Assembly (NCBI RefSeq): GCF_900169065.1
Contig: NZ_FXZB01000021.1
Coordinates: forward strand, 17,140 to 81,139
Length of the DNA: 64,000 nt
Direction: 5' to 3'
Source of the DNA: Brevibacterium aurantiacum
GTDB taxonomy: Bacteria > Actinomycetota > Actinomycetes > Actinomycetales > Brevibacteriaceae
Numbering within the stretch: the first letter of the stretch is position 1; every line of letters begins with the position of its first letter. This document shows, piece by piece, positions 52,657 to 61,810 of this stretch. The position numbers and the translations under genes are program-made. The notes under the pieces were generated by a model that ran no database searches, was not told where the DNA came from, and was given only the letters and a program-made list of their open reading frames with translations.

Positions 52657-53745
52657 ATGCCGCAGCCTGCCAAGTTCGTCACCCCCTTCGCCGAGGTGGC
52701 CCTGAGCAACATCACCCGCGACTACCCGTACGCGGCCCACCAGGTCGCCGGGTCACCTGCCGACATCGTCGAACCGCGAGAGAAGAACCCAGCCTTCGCG
52801 AACTCCTTCGACTGGCACTCCAGCGTCCACATGCACTATCTGCTCGTGTCCCTGCTGGCCACGCCAATTGCCCGAACGGCTCCGTGGCGCGACGAAGCGA
52901 TAGACGCCCTCACCGCCCACCTGAGCCCCGCGAAGCTCACCGCCGAGTCAGCTTTCCTCCGCGAGAATTCGACCTGGGAGCGCCCCTATGGTTGGGCTTG
53001 GGCAGTCGAGCTCGTCCGCGCCCTAGAGAGGAGTGAGGAACCGCGACTGCGTGATCTGGCTTCGGGCGCCGAGGTGCTTGCCGGGACTGTTTTTGATCTG
53101 ACCGTGGCCTGGCTGCCGAACATGCCCGAGCCCGTCCGGCACGGAATCCACCCGAACACCGCTTTCGGTCTGCGTCGGATCCTCATCGGTGCCCGTGACC
53201 AAGGCCGACAAGACGTCGTCGACGCGATAGCAGGTGCTGCTCGTCGCTGCTTCGCCGATGATCATGCGTGGAATTTCGCCCAGGAGCGCAGCGGCCAGGA
53301 CTTCCTCTCCCCCGGCCTGTGCGAAGTCGACCTCATGGCCGAGGTACTGGCCGAGGATGAACTCGCCGTCTGGCTACCCGATTTCCTCGCGGAACTGACA
53401 CCGGAATCACCTGCACTGTCGCCCGTCGAGGTTCCCGACCCCACCGACGGCTACCAAAGTCACCTCTACGGTCTCGGGCTGTCGGTCGCCGCTTCGATCA
53501 TGCGTCTGTCGCCTCGCCTGCTGCAGATCGCTGAACGTTCGGGCAATCTTGACCTCGCGGACCGGGCCAGGGGATTCTTCACCACGGTCGACGAGCTCAT
53601 GGCTCCCGGTCTAGAGGCGGCGGTCTCCGACGAGTACATGGCCTCACATTGGGTGGCGACGTTTGCGTGGGAGGCCCTGGAACTGCACAATCGTCAATTC
53701 GCCGAGGTGGCCGATCGTTCGTCAGTGCCCACGGTCGGACGGTGA
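52657..53745 (+). CDS. DUF2891 domain protein
   Basis: This 362-residue soluble protein matches DUF2891 over its length. It has YPYAAHQ near the start, then FANSFDWHSSVHMHYLLVSL, and TWERPYGWAWAVELVRAL. PVRHGIHPNTAFGLRRIL follows, with a C-terminal MASHWVATFAWEALE. The family has an alpha/alpha-barrel-like all-helical pattern with conserved His, Trp and Glu and an unknown activity. The start ATG at 52657 is the only good candidate. The ~190 bases after its stop show no gene, only a weak antisense open stretch (TGDQVIDIAMTLAALERLQQ) that may be part of another decayed gene. Confidence 0.88.
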   Translation: MPQPAKFVTPFAEVALSNITRDYPYAAHQVAGSPADIVEPREKNPAFANSFDWHSSVHMHYLLVSLLATPIARTAPWRDEAIDALTAHLSPAKLTAESAFLRENSTWERPYGWAWAVELVRALERSEEPRLRDLASGAEVLAGTVFDLTVAWLPNMPEPVRHGIHPNTAFGLRRILIGARDQGRQDVVDAIAGAARRCFADDHAWNFAQERSGQDFLSPGLCEVDLMAEVLAEDELAVWLPDFLAELTPESPALSPVEVPDPTDGYQSHLYGLGLSVAASIMRLSPRLLQIAERSGNLDLADRARGFFTTVDELMAPGLEAAVSDEYMASHWVATFAWEALELHNRQFAEVADRSSVPTVGR

Positions 53746-53938
53746 TCAAGGTCGGAGAGGTCGAGGACGAACCGATGTCTCACGTCGTTTTGCTGGAGTC
53801 GTTCGAGTGCTGCCAGGGTCATCGCAATGTCGATGACTTGGTCACCGGTCAGCAATGCCTATGCGGCAGACAGTAGCGAACCCGAATCGGTCCATGAATC
53901 CCGTCGGACCTTTCTGCGCGAGTGTGTCAGCCAGGCGG

Positions 53939-54345
53939 TCACACCCGAGTGATGTCGCGGAGTGAAACATCTGCCTGCCCCTGCTCTGCGGAGCCGGCCT
54001 CCCTCTCACGTCGCATACGCGATCGGTAACTGTGCGGCGATTCGCCCACATTTCGTTCGAACGCGGAGTTGAATGAGCTCTCCGATGAGTAGCCCAGGCT
54101 GGCGGCGAGCTGTCGCATACGCGAGTCCGGTGATCGCAGCTCTCGCTTGGCCAGAAGTATCCGCCACCGCACCAGATAGGTCAGTGGCGGCATCCCTGCG
54201 ACCTCGCGAAAGCGCACACCGAACGGCGAGCGCGACATCGCCGCAGCCCGGGACAGATCATCAAAACTCCATGCAGCCTCCGGATGTCGGTGAATGAGAA
54301 ATCGCAAACAACATCCGACAGAAGGCGCATCCAGAAGTGGACGTC
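53939..54345 (-). pseudogene. AraC-family regulator, C-terminal HTH fragment
   Basis: The frame encodes the double-HTH of an AraC/XylS-type regulator: WSFDDLSRAAAMSRSPFGVR, FREVAGMPPLTYLVRWRILL and LAASLGYSSESSFNSAFERN, then VGESPHSYR. The open frame can be followed upstream through CLRFLIHRHPEA to about 54345, where a TGA interrupts it. The ~150-residue N-terminal cupin-like sensor domain is absent. Plus-strand DNA from about 54383 belongs to an unrelated ATPase fragment. This is therefore a truncated gene at a recombination junction, marking the island's left edge. Confidence 0.75.
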
Positions 54346-54382
54346 AGAGCTTCGACCTCTTCTCAGCATCGTCAAATCTACT

Positions 54383-54760
54383 TCAGCTGCTCCGGACGAG
54401 GTCGACCTCGACCTGACGATGCAACCTGTTGTGGACGGCTACGATATTGGATTTCAGAGTTCAGCAAGCGACGGCATACGCCTTCGCTGGTCCTACCTTC
54501 GGTCGCTTGCGTCCGTCTCAACCGAAGGTCAAGGTTCGCATCCCGGTCTGCTGATACTCGATGAGCCAGCCCAGCAGGGTATCGAAGCCGATTCCGTCGT
54601 CACGTTTTTGGATATTTTGGCGAGTATGTCTACTAGTACACAGATGCTTATCACGACAAGTGAACCACCCGCACGCCTAGCTGATTGGTTAGGCGATACG
54701 GAGTTTCAGCTCATCGACCTCGGGGACGAACGGCTTCTAAAGTTGCTTGAGGCGGAATAA
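54383..54760 (+). pseudogene. C-terminal fragment of an SMC/ABC-like ATPase
   Basis: About 125 codons carry a Walker-B/D-loop end typical of SMC- or RecN-like ATPases: GSHPGLLILDEPAQQGIEAD, followed by VVTFLDILASM and QMLITTSEPPARLADWL. The Walker A half is absent and the frame runs back into the AraC fragment on the other strand. This is a truncated gene, possibly from a defence or DNA-repair ATPase. Base composition is less GC-rich than the DUF2891 gene before it. Confidence 0.6.
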
Positions 54761-54945
54761 AGCGTACAAAGCGTCCTTAGTAGCCGGATTTCAACACTCG
54801 ACCACACAAGGACACCCACTGCCCTTGACAGTATGCGGCCAGCCGCCGAAGGCAGCACGACCACCCAACCAACTGAGCTCAAGAAGTAGCTTCGGAGGAG
54901 AATCGCCAGAAATGGGAGGACGAGTAAACACGATAGGATTGAGAT

Positions 54946-56088
54946 ATGGACAGCAGGAGTGGTGTGCAGATTGATAATGTGTGGTTAGTTCATCCGGAGC
55001 GCGCTCAGAAGACGAAACTTGGAGATCGCACTGTAGACATCGGCAAGGTGAACCATATCTGGGTGGGAGTTCGCGGTGTGACATACCACCAGCATGCTCT
55101 GCGGAGAGCACGGGGAGCACCATTCGGTAAGCTGGTTCCACAACGCAACAACCCCTATGACAGCACAGCTATCGCTATCAACGCTGAGGGGGCAGTGATT
55201 GGTTACGTGCCCCGAGCCATGGCTTACGTACTGTATTCACAAATTGGGCATCTAAGCCATCAAGGCCACCCGCGTCAAGTGCCAATCCGCATACAAACGA
55301 ACCCCGATAACGGCAACTTGTCAGCCTGGGTTTGCGTGCCGACGAGAAAAGGTATCGATAAACTTGTGCCAATCAAAATTCTCCATAGCAATTTCCTTCC
55401 CCTGTGGGATGCATTGCCTTCGGCTCTGCGCGAGACGATCGCCAAGGACGCCTTTCACCTGAGCGACGAAACTGGCGCAGCGCTGTGGGGATACACGAAC
55501 CACGCACCTGAATTTTGGCTGAGCGGACAGTTCGACGCGCAGAACGTAGACATTGGAGTCACGCTCGCGTTAAAACGAATGCGTGAACTGAGGAATCGAA
55601 AAGTTGAACAGAAGCGAAAGCGACGGAACAAGAATATTGTCATTGACAACCACGCTGGTTTAACAAATGCGGAGATCGCAGTTAAACACGATGTAAGTAA
55701 AGCGGTGGTCTACTCGGTCCTCAAAGAGGCAGGGCTCTCGGCTGTGAGGCCAAAGACCGCTGCCACCGGTCTCACAGAATCGCATCGCAAGAGCATTGTC
55801 GGGCGCGCTCAGCGCTGCATTCATGCAGCAGATCTGCAAGTCGGCGGTGCATCGCGATCGGAGATCGCATCTGAAATGGGCACGAGCGTCAAAACTATAG
55901 AAAAGTACCTCCCTGATGGAAAATTCTACCGAGAAATGTCCCTCAACCCTGGGAGGAAGCTCGCGGCATTATCGATCACGAAAGATTTGCCGATCGGAGA
56001 CATTTCAGATGACGAGTTGCGGCAAGCTCGAATCGACGCTGTCGTAATTTTGACACTCAACTTGTCTACAGGCCCCAACCTCGAGTGA
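54946..56088 (+). CDS. HIRAN-domain protein with C-terminal helix-turn-helix regions
   Basis: This 380-residue soluble protein has a HIRAN domain at about 38-115 (VRGVTYHQHALRRARGAPFG, LVPQRNNPYDSTAIAINAEG, GYVPRAMAYVLY). HIRAN recognises DNA 3' ends or damaged DNA. A basic linker follows (RKVEQKRKRRNKN), with a first HTH-like segment LTNAEIAVKHDVSKAVVYSV (about 238-258) and a second one ASRSEIASEMGTSVKTIEKY (about 300-320). I know no named protein of this layout. It stands alone between a degraded ATPase fragment and a decayed amidohydrolase, in AT-richer DNA. A DNA-binding role, in defence or mobile-element control, is inferred from domains and neighbours. Confidence 0.78.
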   Translation: MDSRSGVQIDNVWLVHPERAQKTKLGDRTVDIGKVNHIWVGVRGVTYHQHALRRARGAPFGKLVPQRNNPYDSTAIAINAEGAVIGYVPRAMAYVLYSQIGHLSHQGHPRQVPIRIQTNPDNGNLSAWVCVPTRKGIDKLVPIKILHSNFLPLWDALPSALRETIAKDAFHLSDETGAALWGYTNHAPEFWLSGQFDAQNVDIGVTLALKRMRELRNRKVEQKRKRRNKNIVIDNHAGLTNAEIAVKHDVSKAVVYSVLKEAGLSAVRPKTAATGLTESHRKSIVGRAQRCIHAADLQVGGASRSEIASEMGTSVKTIEKYLPDGKFYREMSLNPGRKLAALSITKDLPIGDISDDELRQARIDAVVILTLNLSTGPNLE

Positions 56089-56568
56089 CTGTGCCTTCCG
56101 CTCGAAGGCCGAACAGCTACCTCGATTCTCGAAAACGGTGCGCTGAAAACCAATGAGGCCTCAGAAATTGCGAGTACTTCCGATAGGTAGTCACGGAAAC
56201 ATTTCCCACTCAATACTCCACCCAACCATCGGGGAGGCCACCTTCTTGAACCTTGGGACTATGTGCGATGTCGATGCAGGATAGGGAAGGTTTGAACGAA
56301 GTTCGTAGACATATCACGGCCTCTCGAACCTCCGTTCTGCCTACGTGCCTTTGGGATTCCTCCAGTACTCGGTACCGCGTTACTGGAAAACGGTGTCGGC
56401 GTCGATAGCTTCAATCAAGTCCTTGCGCACATTTGACATGATGGAATCTAAGACTGTCAGCTTGCTATCAGCACCGAGGATCGATTCATGCCAGGCGATT
56501 GTGTGATGGTTGTTGGGTCTCAGCTTCCAAGGAGCGTGAACCGCGCCAAAGCGCAGGTGCGCTGTCGC
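56089..56568. other. Intergenic stretch with a possible decayed gene end
   Basis: This 480-base stretch has no credible complete gene. On the minus strand, bases 56380-56505 read WHESILGADSKLTVLDSIM then SNVRKDLIEAIDADTVFQ before a stop, which could be a coding remnant of unknown family. The rest is unassigned. Confidence 0.35.
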
Positions 56569-58228
56569 TTAGTCGCGTCGGTGAACAGCTTCTCCCGCAG
56601 ACACCGTGGTCTCCACAAAAATGTCTCCCAGTTCAGCAGAAGCCATCGCAAACGGGTCCCGGTCGAGAATCGCGAAGTCCGCTGATTTGCCAACCTCGAT
56701 GCCGCCGGAGACATCGTCGTAGCCATTGGCGTAGGCTGCATCGATTGTGTAGGCACGCAGTGCCTGGTCTACGGTGTTCTTCTCCTCGCTGAGCAGCGGT
56801 TCATTCTGCGCGACACCGTCCTATCCGTGGGGATCATTGTGCGGGGCCGTTCAGTCGACTGCCACGTGCATGCCCCAGATCGGATCGGGACTTGAGACGG
56901 ACCAATCGCTGCCGAAAGAGAGTCGGACTCCTGCGTCTCGCATCGAGGCGAAGATGAAATGGTGAGACTGCTGGTCGTCGTGGAACAACGGGAGTTTGGT
57001 ATCGACGAGGATCGAGTCGCGCCGGGCCCACAAGGGTTGCACATTGGCGACTATTTCGGCCTCGGCCATCCGTGCCAGCTCGATGAGATCGGCGATGTCA
57101 AGGTGAGCGCCCTGATGCCGACGCTGCGGCGAGGGGCGACCGTTCTGGGTCAGTGCGTCGACTGCCAGCTTCAGTGCATTGTCGCCAACGGCGTGGATGT
57201 GGATGTCGAAGGCATTGTCTTCGAGTCCGGAGACGATCTCGTTGGGCTCCTCGGCTTCGAACATCAGCCGACCATTTTCGTGATCGTGACCGCGGTACGA
57301 GTTTTTGGGCGCGCCGATGAGGTCTTCACATACGCCGTCGAGCATGATCTTCACGACCGTGGCCTGCAGACCATCTCGGCGCCGGTTGCCGTCGATGCCC
57401 TGAATCGCAGCTAGTCGTTCTCTGATGGTCTCGCTCTGCTGGACATAAGGCACGGCTCGGTCCCACCACAGTGCGGCCGTGAGCTTGCTGGCGAATCCAC
57501 CCGCCTCAGCTATCGAGACGAACGAATGGAAGGTGTCATGCGGGGAGCCGGTGAGGACTCCGACGCCGGCGTCCTACTAGCCAATGATCCCCAGCGAATG
57601 TAAGTACTTCTGTAAGTCGTGCAGTGCCCATTCCAGATCCTCTGAGGTGACCGACGGGAGCAGCCCCGTCACGAGTTCCGCTGCGGCTACGAAAGGCAGC
57701 CCTGCCAGATTGCCGTCGGTGTCCTTGACGATGCGTCCTCCATCGGGTTCTGGTGTCTCGCGGGTGATTTCGGCGATCTCGAGGGCGCGGATATTCACCC
57801 AGTTGCCGTGAGCGTCGTGGCTGGTGATGGCGGCAGGACGGTCGCTGACGACGAGGTCGAGGTCGCGACGGTGAGGGAATCCATCGGTGAAGACGTCCCC
57901 GTACCAGCCGGACCCGAGCACCCATTCGTCGTCCGGATGTTCTCTGGCATAGTTGGCGATGTGATCGAGGTAGACCTGGTAGCCGTGGATGTCGTCGAGG
58001 TTGCACCCCATCATGCTCGGCCCGCCGAGGACGGGATGGGCGTGAGCATCGTGGAGCCCGGGGTCAGGGCCCGACCGGCCAGGTCGACCACCTCAGTGTC
58101 GGTACCGGTCACTGCCCTGCAGAAAGGGTGAAGAGCCCGATCGGCTGCTTCACCTTTGAGCCTGGCGACTGGGCGTTGCCGGGATTGTCGGCACCACGAG
58201 TGGCATCGACTGAGTGGGATTCGGACAT
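56569..58228 (-). pseudogene. Amidohydrolase family protein (YtcJ-like), broken by several frameshifts and stops
   Basis: The conceptual product spans the whole stretch but is split. From the ATG at 58228 a start (MSESHSVDATRGAD) shifts frame near 58120. The next block includes MMGCNLDDIHGYQVYLDHIA and ends at a stop at 57577. Another open block (56851 to about 57570) contains DIHIHAVGDNALKLAVDAL and LSFGSDWSVSSPDPIWGMHV, both hallmarks of Amidohydro_3 enzymes. A last block in another frame holds GGIEVGKSADFAILDRDPF before the stop at 56569. Motifs are recognisable but the gene cannot be functional. Its GC content is like the chromosome, unlike the genes on either side. Confidence 0.82.
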
Positions 58229-58662
58229 GACTTCCTCGGCATGTTGGGTGCTCTGACGAACAGTTTTCGCGTGCAAGCAACCACAGCGCTTTGAACGTTG
58301 GGGAGCGTGTGGCTAGGACGTTTTGAGCCTAGTGAGACTCGTTCGCGAGTTCCAACAGTCGTTCTAGATGGTCACTGGCTGACTTTCTGATGGGTGGTGT
58401 TACACACCGACAAGAGGCCAAGAAGTGCTTGATGACGAGCCGAAAATCAGCAAAGTCTTGTAACCCAGAAAACAAGATCTAACCGGGACAAATGTGAGGT
58501 AGCAACACTTACGCGCCTCTTCCAAGTGACAGATTCTTCCAATAACGTCACATTCCGAACGACGGAGCTAGCTTAGGCTAGTCTGTATCCAATAGACTAA
58601 GACGATGTGATGGCCCGCGCTGCCCCGGTGCCTGGATCACAAATTCGAGAAAGTGACTATGT
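58229..58662. other. Intergenic region ahead of the restriction-modification genes
   Basis: This 434-base gap contains no gene. At 58572-58601 the sequence CTTAG-GC-TAGTCT...AGACTAAG forms an inverted repeat (TAGTCT/AGACTA, nine bases apart), 62 bases before the methyltransferase GTG. It is a candidate operator for the methyltransferase's own HTH domain. The remainder is AT-richer and unassigned. Confidence 0.5.
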
Positions 58663-60156
58663 GTGAACATTTCGTATGACAAGCTATGGCTGCGACTGCG
58701 CGAACGAAACCTGACTGGAAAAGATCTACAGACCCTAGCCGAGATCAGCAGCCAGACCCTCGCACGAATCCGCAAGAACGAAAGTGTTCGCACTGCAACT
58801 CTGGTCAAGATCTGCGAGGCACTAGACTGTGACCTTTCCGACATCATCGATGATGACTCAAACCGCGGAGACAACACAGCACCACCCGCCCTCCCGGGAA
58901 CTCATACAGTTGCCTCGTTTTTCGCAGGCATCGGCGGTTTCGATGTCGGTTTTGAACGCCATAAGTTTAGGACCGAGTATCTTTGTGAAATCAATGATTT
59001 TTGCAACAGCGTGCTCACTCGACACTGGCCCGGAGTCCCCCGTGGGTACGACATCAACGCGATTACCCCAGACGAGATCCCAGATGTAGACGTCTGGGTG
59101 GGAGGTTTCCCCTGCCAGGACATTTCAGTCGCGCGCGCGAGACTAGGAAGGTTAGGACTCAATGGCGACCGATCGGGACTATTCTACCGATTCGCTGAAT
59201 TGATCGAGATCAAACAACCTGAAGTCGTACTGCTTGAGAACGTAGCCGGACTATTGAACTCGAACAATGGACGTGACTTCGGGGTTATCCTGCAACGCAT
59301 GACGAGGCTCGGATACTCCGTATCATGGCGCATGATGAACACTCGCTACTTTGGAGCACCACAGTCTCGAACAAGGATCTACATTTGCTGTTGGAAAAAC
59401 AATCGGAACAAGGCGCTCCGGTCGATGTTTGAGGCATCAAAAGTGGAAAAGCCCGCCAACGAAAGACGAGACTTCATCGAACCTGGCGTACCGATTGGCA
59501 CCTACCCAATGGCGCCGCGAGTCGCGTACTGCCTAGCAGCGACCTCCGGACGCCACACCGGTACCGACTGGTCTCGAACCTATGTGGTGTGCTCCGAAGG
59601 AGTGCGACGCATGACACCCCTCGAGTGCGAACGAATCCAAGGATTTCCCGATGGCTGGTCTATGCCATCGCTAGCGATGAGGGACACCAACGACCCTGAC
59701 GACATCGACACCTTAAGATACACAGCACTGGGCAACGCCGTTTCCGTTCCAGTAGTGGAGTGGATTGCGTCAAGAATCAGAGAACAACTAGACAAGACTG
59801 ATGACCATCCGATGACGAATGACGCCATTCAATTAGCCGTACCCGGATTCGAAAAGGCACGCTGGGATCATGGGCACCTCGATGAAACCGATTTCACGGA
59901 TGAAAACGCCAAATGGAAATGGGCGAAAGCGGGCCTTGCAACGGGCTCCAGCGTTCTTGGACACAACATCCCGCCTGCGCCATCTGAACCCGTAATTACG
60001 AATTTCGCACTATTGGCCGAAAGAAAACCCGCGCATCCGCGGTACTACTTGACACCAAATGCAGCGGAAGGAATCATCAGACGCGTCACGCGCCAACGCC
60101 GCTCACTGTTCCCGCCCCTGCATGAAGCACTGGACTCGCTTAGAATGAAGAAATAG
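58663..60156 (+). CDS. DNA (cytosine-5-)-methyltransferase with N-terminal HTH
   Basis: This 497-residue enzyme methylates cytosine C5 in DNA. An N-terminal XRE-like HTH (about 5-62: LTGKDLQTLAEISSQTLARI) precedes the methyltransferase: motif I FFAGIGGFDVGFE (about 85), IV GGFPCQDIS (about 147), VI LLENVAG, VIII QSRTRIY, IX RMTPLECERIQGFPDGW and X ALGNAVSVPVVEW. After motif X there are ~110 more residues. Their YYLTPNAAEGIIRRVTRQRR stretch resembles a segment seen in target-recognition regions of other C5 enzymes. The start is GTG at 58663. The AAA+ gene follows after 67 bases. It protects host DNA from the nuclease encoded downstream, and may regulate its own transcription through the HTH. 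Confidence 0.94.
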   Translation: MNISYDKLWLRLRERNLTGKDLQTLAEISSQTLARIRKNESVRTATLVKICEALDCDLSDIIDDDSNRGDNTAPPALPGTHTVASFFAGIGGFDVGFERHKFRTEYLCEINDFCNSVLTRHWPGVPRGYDINAITPDEIPDVDVWVGGFPCQDISVARARLGRLGLNGDRSGLFYRFAELIEIKQPEVVLLENVAGLLNSNNGRDFGVILQRMTRLGYSVSWRMMNTRYFGAPQSRTRIYICCWKNNRNKALRSMFEASKVEKPANERRDFIEPGVPIGTYPMAPRVAYCLAATSGRHTGTDWSRTYVVCSEGVRRMTPLECERIQGFPDGWSMPSLAMRDTNDPDDIDTLRYTALGNAVSVPVVEWIASRIREQLDKTDDHPMTNDAIQLAVPGFEKARWDHGHLDETDFTDENAKWKWAKAGLATGSSVLGHNIPPAPSEPVITNFALLAERKPAHPRYYLTPNAAEGIIRRVTRQRRSLFPPLHEALDSLRMKK

Positions 60157-60223
60157 AACACACAAACTCCAACTCAGCTAAGATACGAGGAACGAGAAGC
60201 CATAAAACAAGTCTGGGAGAGCA

Positions 60224-61810
60224 ATGAACTATGCAACGGTCAGGCTTGGCAAGGACAGCGTCAGTGATATAACCGACCTAGTCAATGCACACGCCGGTGC
60301 CCAAAGTGAAAGCTACAGCATAAAGACAAGGTGCAAACAATTTCCCCCAGACGTTGACGCCGGCGACTTGGCCTTCGTCTGGCTTGGCTCCGACAACGGA
60401 AAAGGTCAGAAGACCCCGTGGGTGCAAGGGTTCAGGGCAATAGCACGTTTTGCTCATATTGAAAGAGTCGAGTCCAGGGACGAAGACACGGAATTTGAGC
60501 TCTCCGTTGACTACATATTCAACGAATCCATAAACCGTGTGGACTTCCTACGCGAGGCGCCCACCGGATACTACTGGTGCTGCAACATTCCGATCATCGG
60601 CGTGGATGACCGGGCGAACCAAACGGTGAGAGCGGTCGAGTCGGGCGCTCTCACTAATGTTGGAGCCCTTATGTATTGCTTCGCACAGTGCCAGCCAGGC
60701 CTCCGGGAGGAAGTCCCCGGGGTATACCCCGAGCTGCTTGACACCCTCGCGTACGTACCTCCCAATCCCAGATCCCATAACGATGACACAGGTACAGCAC
60801 TAGCCCAACAACAGCCCGAGCCGCTACCTGCAAGCACCCCTCATCAAGCGATCTTCTTTGGAGCGCCCGGTACGGGCAAGAGCTTTGATCTCCAAAGCAA
60901 AGCCAACAAGTATTTCTCATCGTTAGACCAAGACCAACGGCCCAGAACGCTGCGAGTTGCATTCCATCCAGAGTACTCAATACATCAATTTGTCGGAACC
61001 TATCGTCCGGTAGTTAGCCAACTCGATCAGATAAGCTACGCATTCGTCCCGGGTCCATTTGCCCGCATTCTAACTTCAGCCCTAAATAGCCCTGATGAAG
61101 ATTACTTGTTAGTAATCGAAGAAATTAATAGAGCCAATCCGCCGGCGGTATTCGGTGAGCTATTCCAGCTATTGGATAGATCCTCGAACGGGGCCAGCGA
61201 GTATCCTACGAGTATCGGCGAGGATTTCCAGCAATACTTACAAACTCGCCTATCTACCGCGGGAATGAATACCCTGAAACAATTGGTCGCGAACGCCAGT
61301 TCCTCTACATTGTCGACCATTGAGAACGACACGATCGATCAGATCATACTACCCAACAACCTCTACATGTGGGCCACAATGAATAGCGCAGACCAAGGCG
61401 TGTTCCCGTTAGACACCGCGTTTAAACGTCGCTGGGAGTTTATATTCAAAGACATCAATTCCGGCGAAGAGAATTGCAACTGGAACACGCAACGAAGACA
61501 CATCAACTCTTTGCTGCTCAATGAAGTAAATGCGAATGAAGATAAGCTCATCGGGGCATTCTTTATCAAGACCGAGGCTACTTCCAAATGGGGAAACGAG
61601 GGACTGCTCCCTTCCTTCAAAGAAGAGTTCCACAAGGTCATAATGTACCTATTTGACGACGCAGCGAGATACTATCGAAAAAGCATATTTAATACAGAGC
61701 TGGTGGGGCAGGTGCCTACTCTCAGCGAAATTATCGAATCTTGGAACGTTAACAACTTCGCCATATTCGTCGGACTAAGAAACATCGAGCCAGACAAGAC
61801 AAGCGAATAA
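60224..61810 (+). CDS. McrB-like AAA+ GTPase/ATPase subunit of a restriction system
   Basis: This 528-residue motor subunit has an N-terminal ~150-residue PUA/EVE-like DNA-sensing region (DAGDLAFVWLGSDNGKGQ) and a McrB-type AAA+ domain. Walker A is FFGAPGTGKSFDLQ (about 214), Walker B is LLVIEEINRANPPAVFGELF (about 297), and the sensor segment WATMNSADQGVFPLDTAFKR (about 384) is followed by RW. These are the hallmarks of McrB and of R1 subunits of LlaJI-type systems. It translocates on DNA and activates the nuclease encoded by the next gene, whose ATG follows its stop codon with no spacing. AT-rich codon use marks it as acquired. Confidence 0.92.
   Translation: MNYATVRLGKDSVSDITDLVNAHAGAQSESYSIKTRCKQFPPDVDAGDLAFVWLGSDNGKGQKTPWVQGFRAIARFAHIERVESRDEDTEFELSVDYIFNESINRVDFLREAPTGYYWCCNIPIIGVDDRANQTVRAVESGALTNVGALMYCFAQCQPGLREEVPGVYPELLDTLAYVPPNPRSHNDDTGTALAQQQPEPLPASTPHQAIFFGAPGTGKSFDLQSKANKYFSSLDQDQRPRTLRVAFHPEYSIHQFVGTYRPVVSQLDQISYAFVPGPFARILTSALNSPDEDYLLVIEEINRANPPAVFGELFQLLDRSSNGASEYPTSIGEDFQQYLQTRLSTAGMNTLKQLVANASSSTLSTIENDTIDQIILPNNLYMWATMNSADQGVFPLDTAFKRRWEFIFKDINSGEENCNWNTQRRHINSLLLNEVNANEDKLIGAFFIKTEATSKWGNEGLLPSFKEEFHKVIMYLFDDAARYYRKSIFNTELVGQVPTLSEIIESWNVNNFAIFVGLRNIEPDKTSE

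Noticed and set aside
54791..55141. Minus-strand frame with several Cys/His residues before the HIRAN gene
   Set aside because: The Cys/His spacing is not a regular zinc finger, and the frame overlaps the start of a better-supported gene on the other strand.
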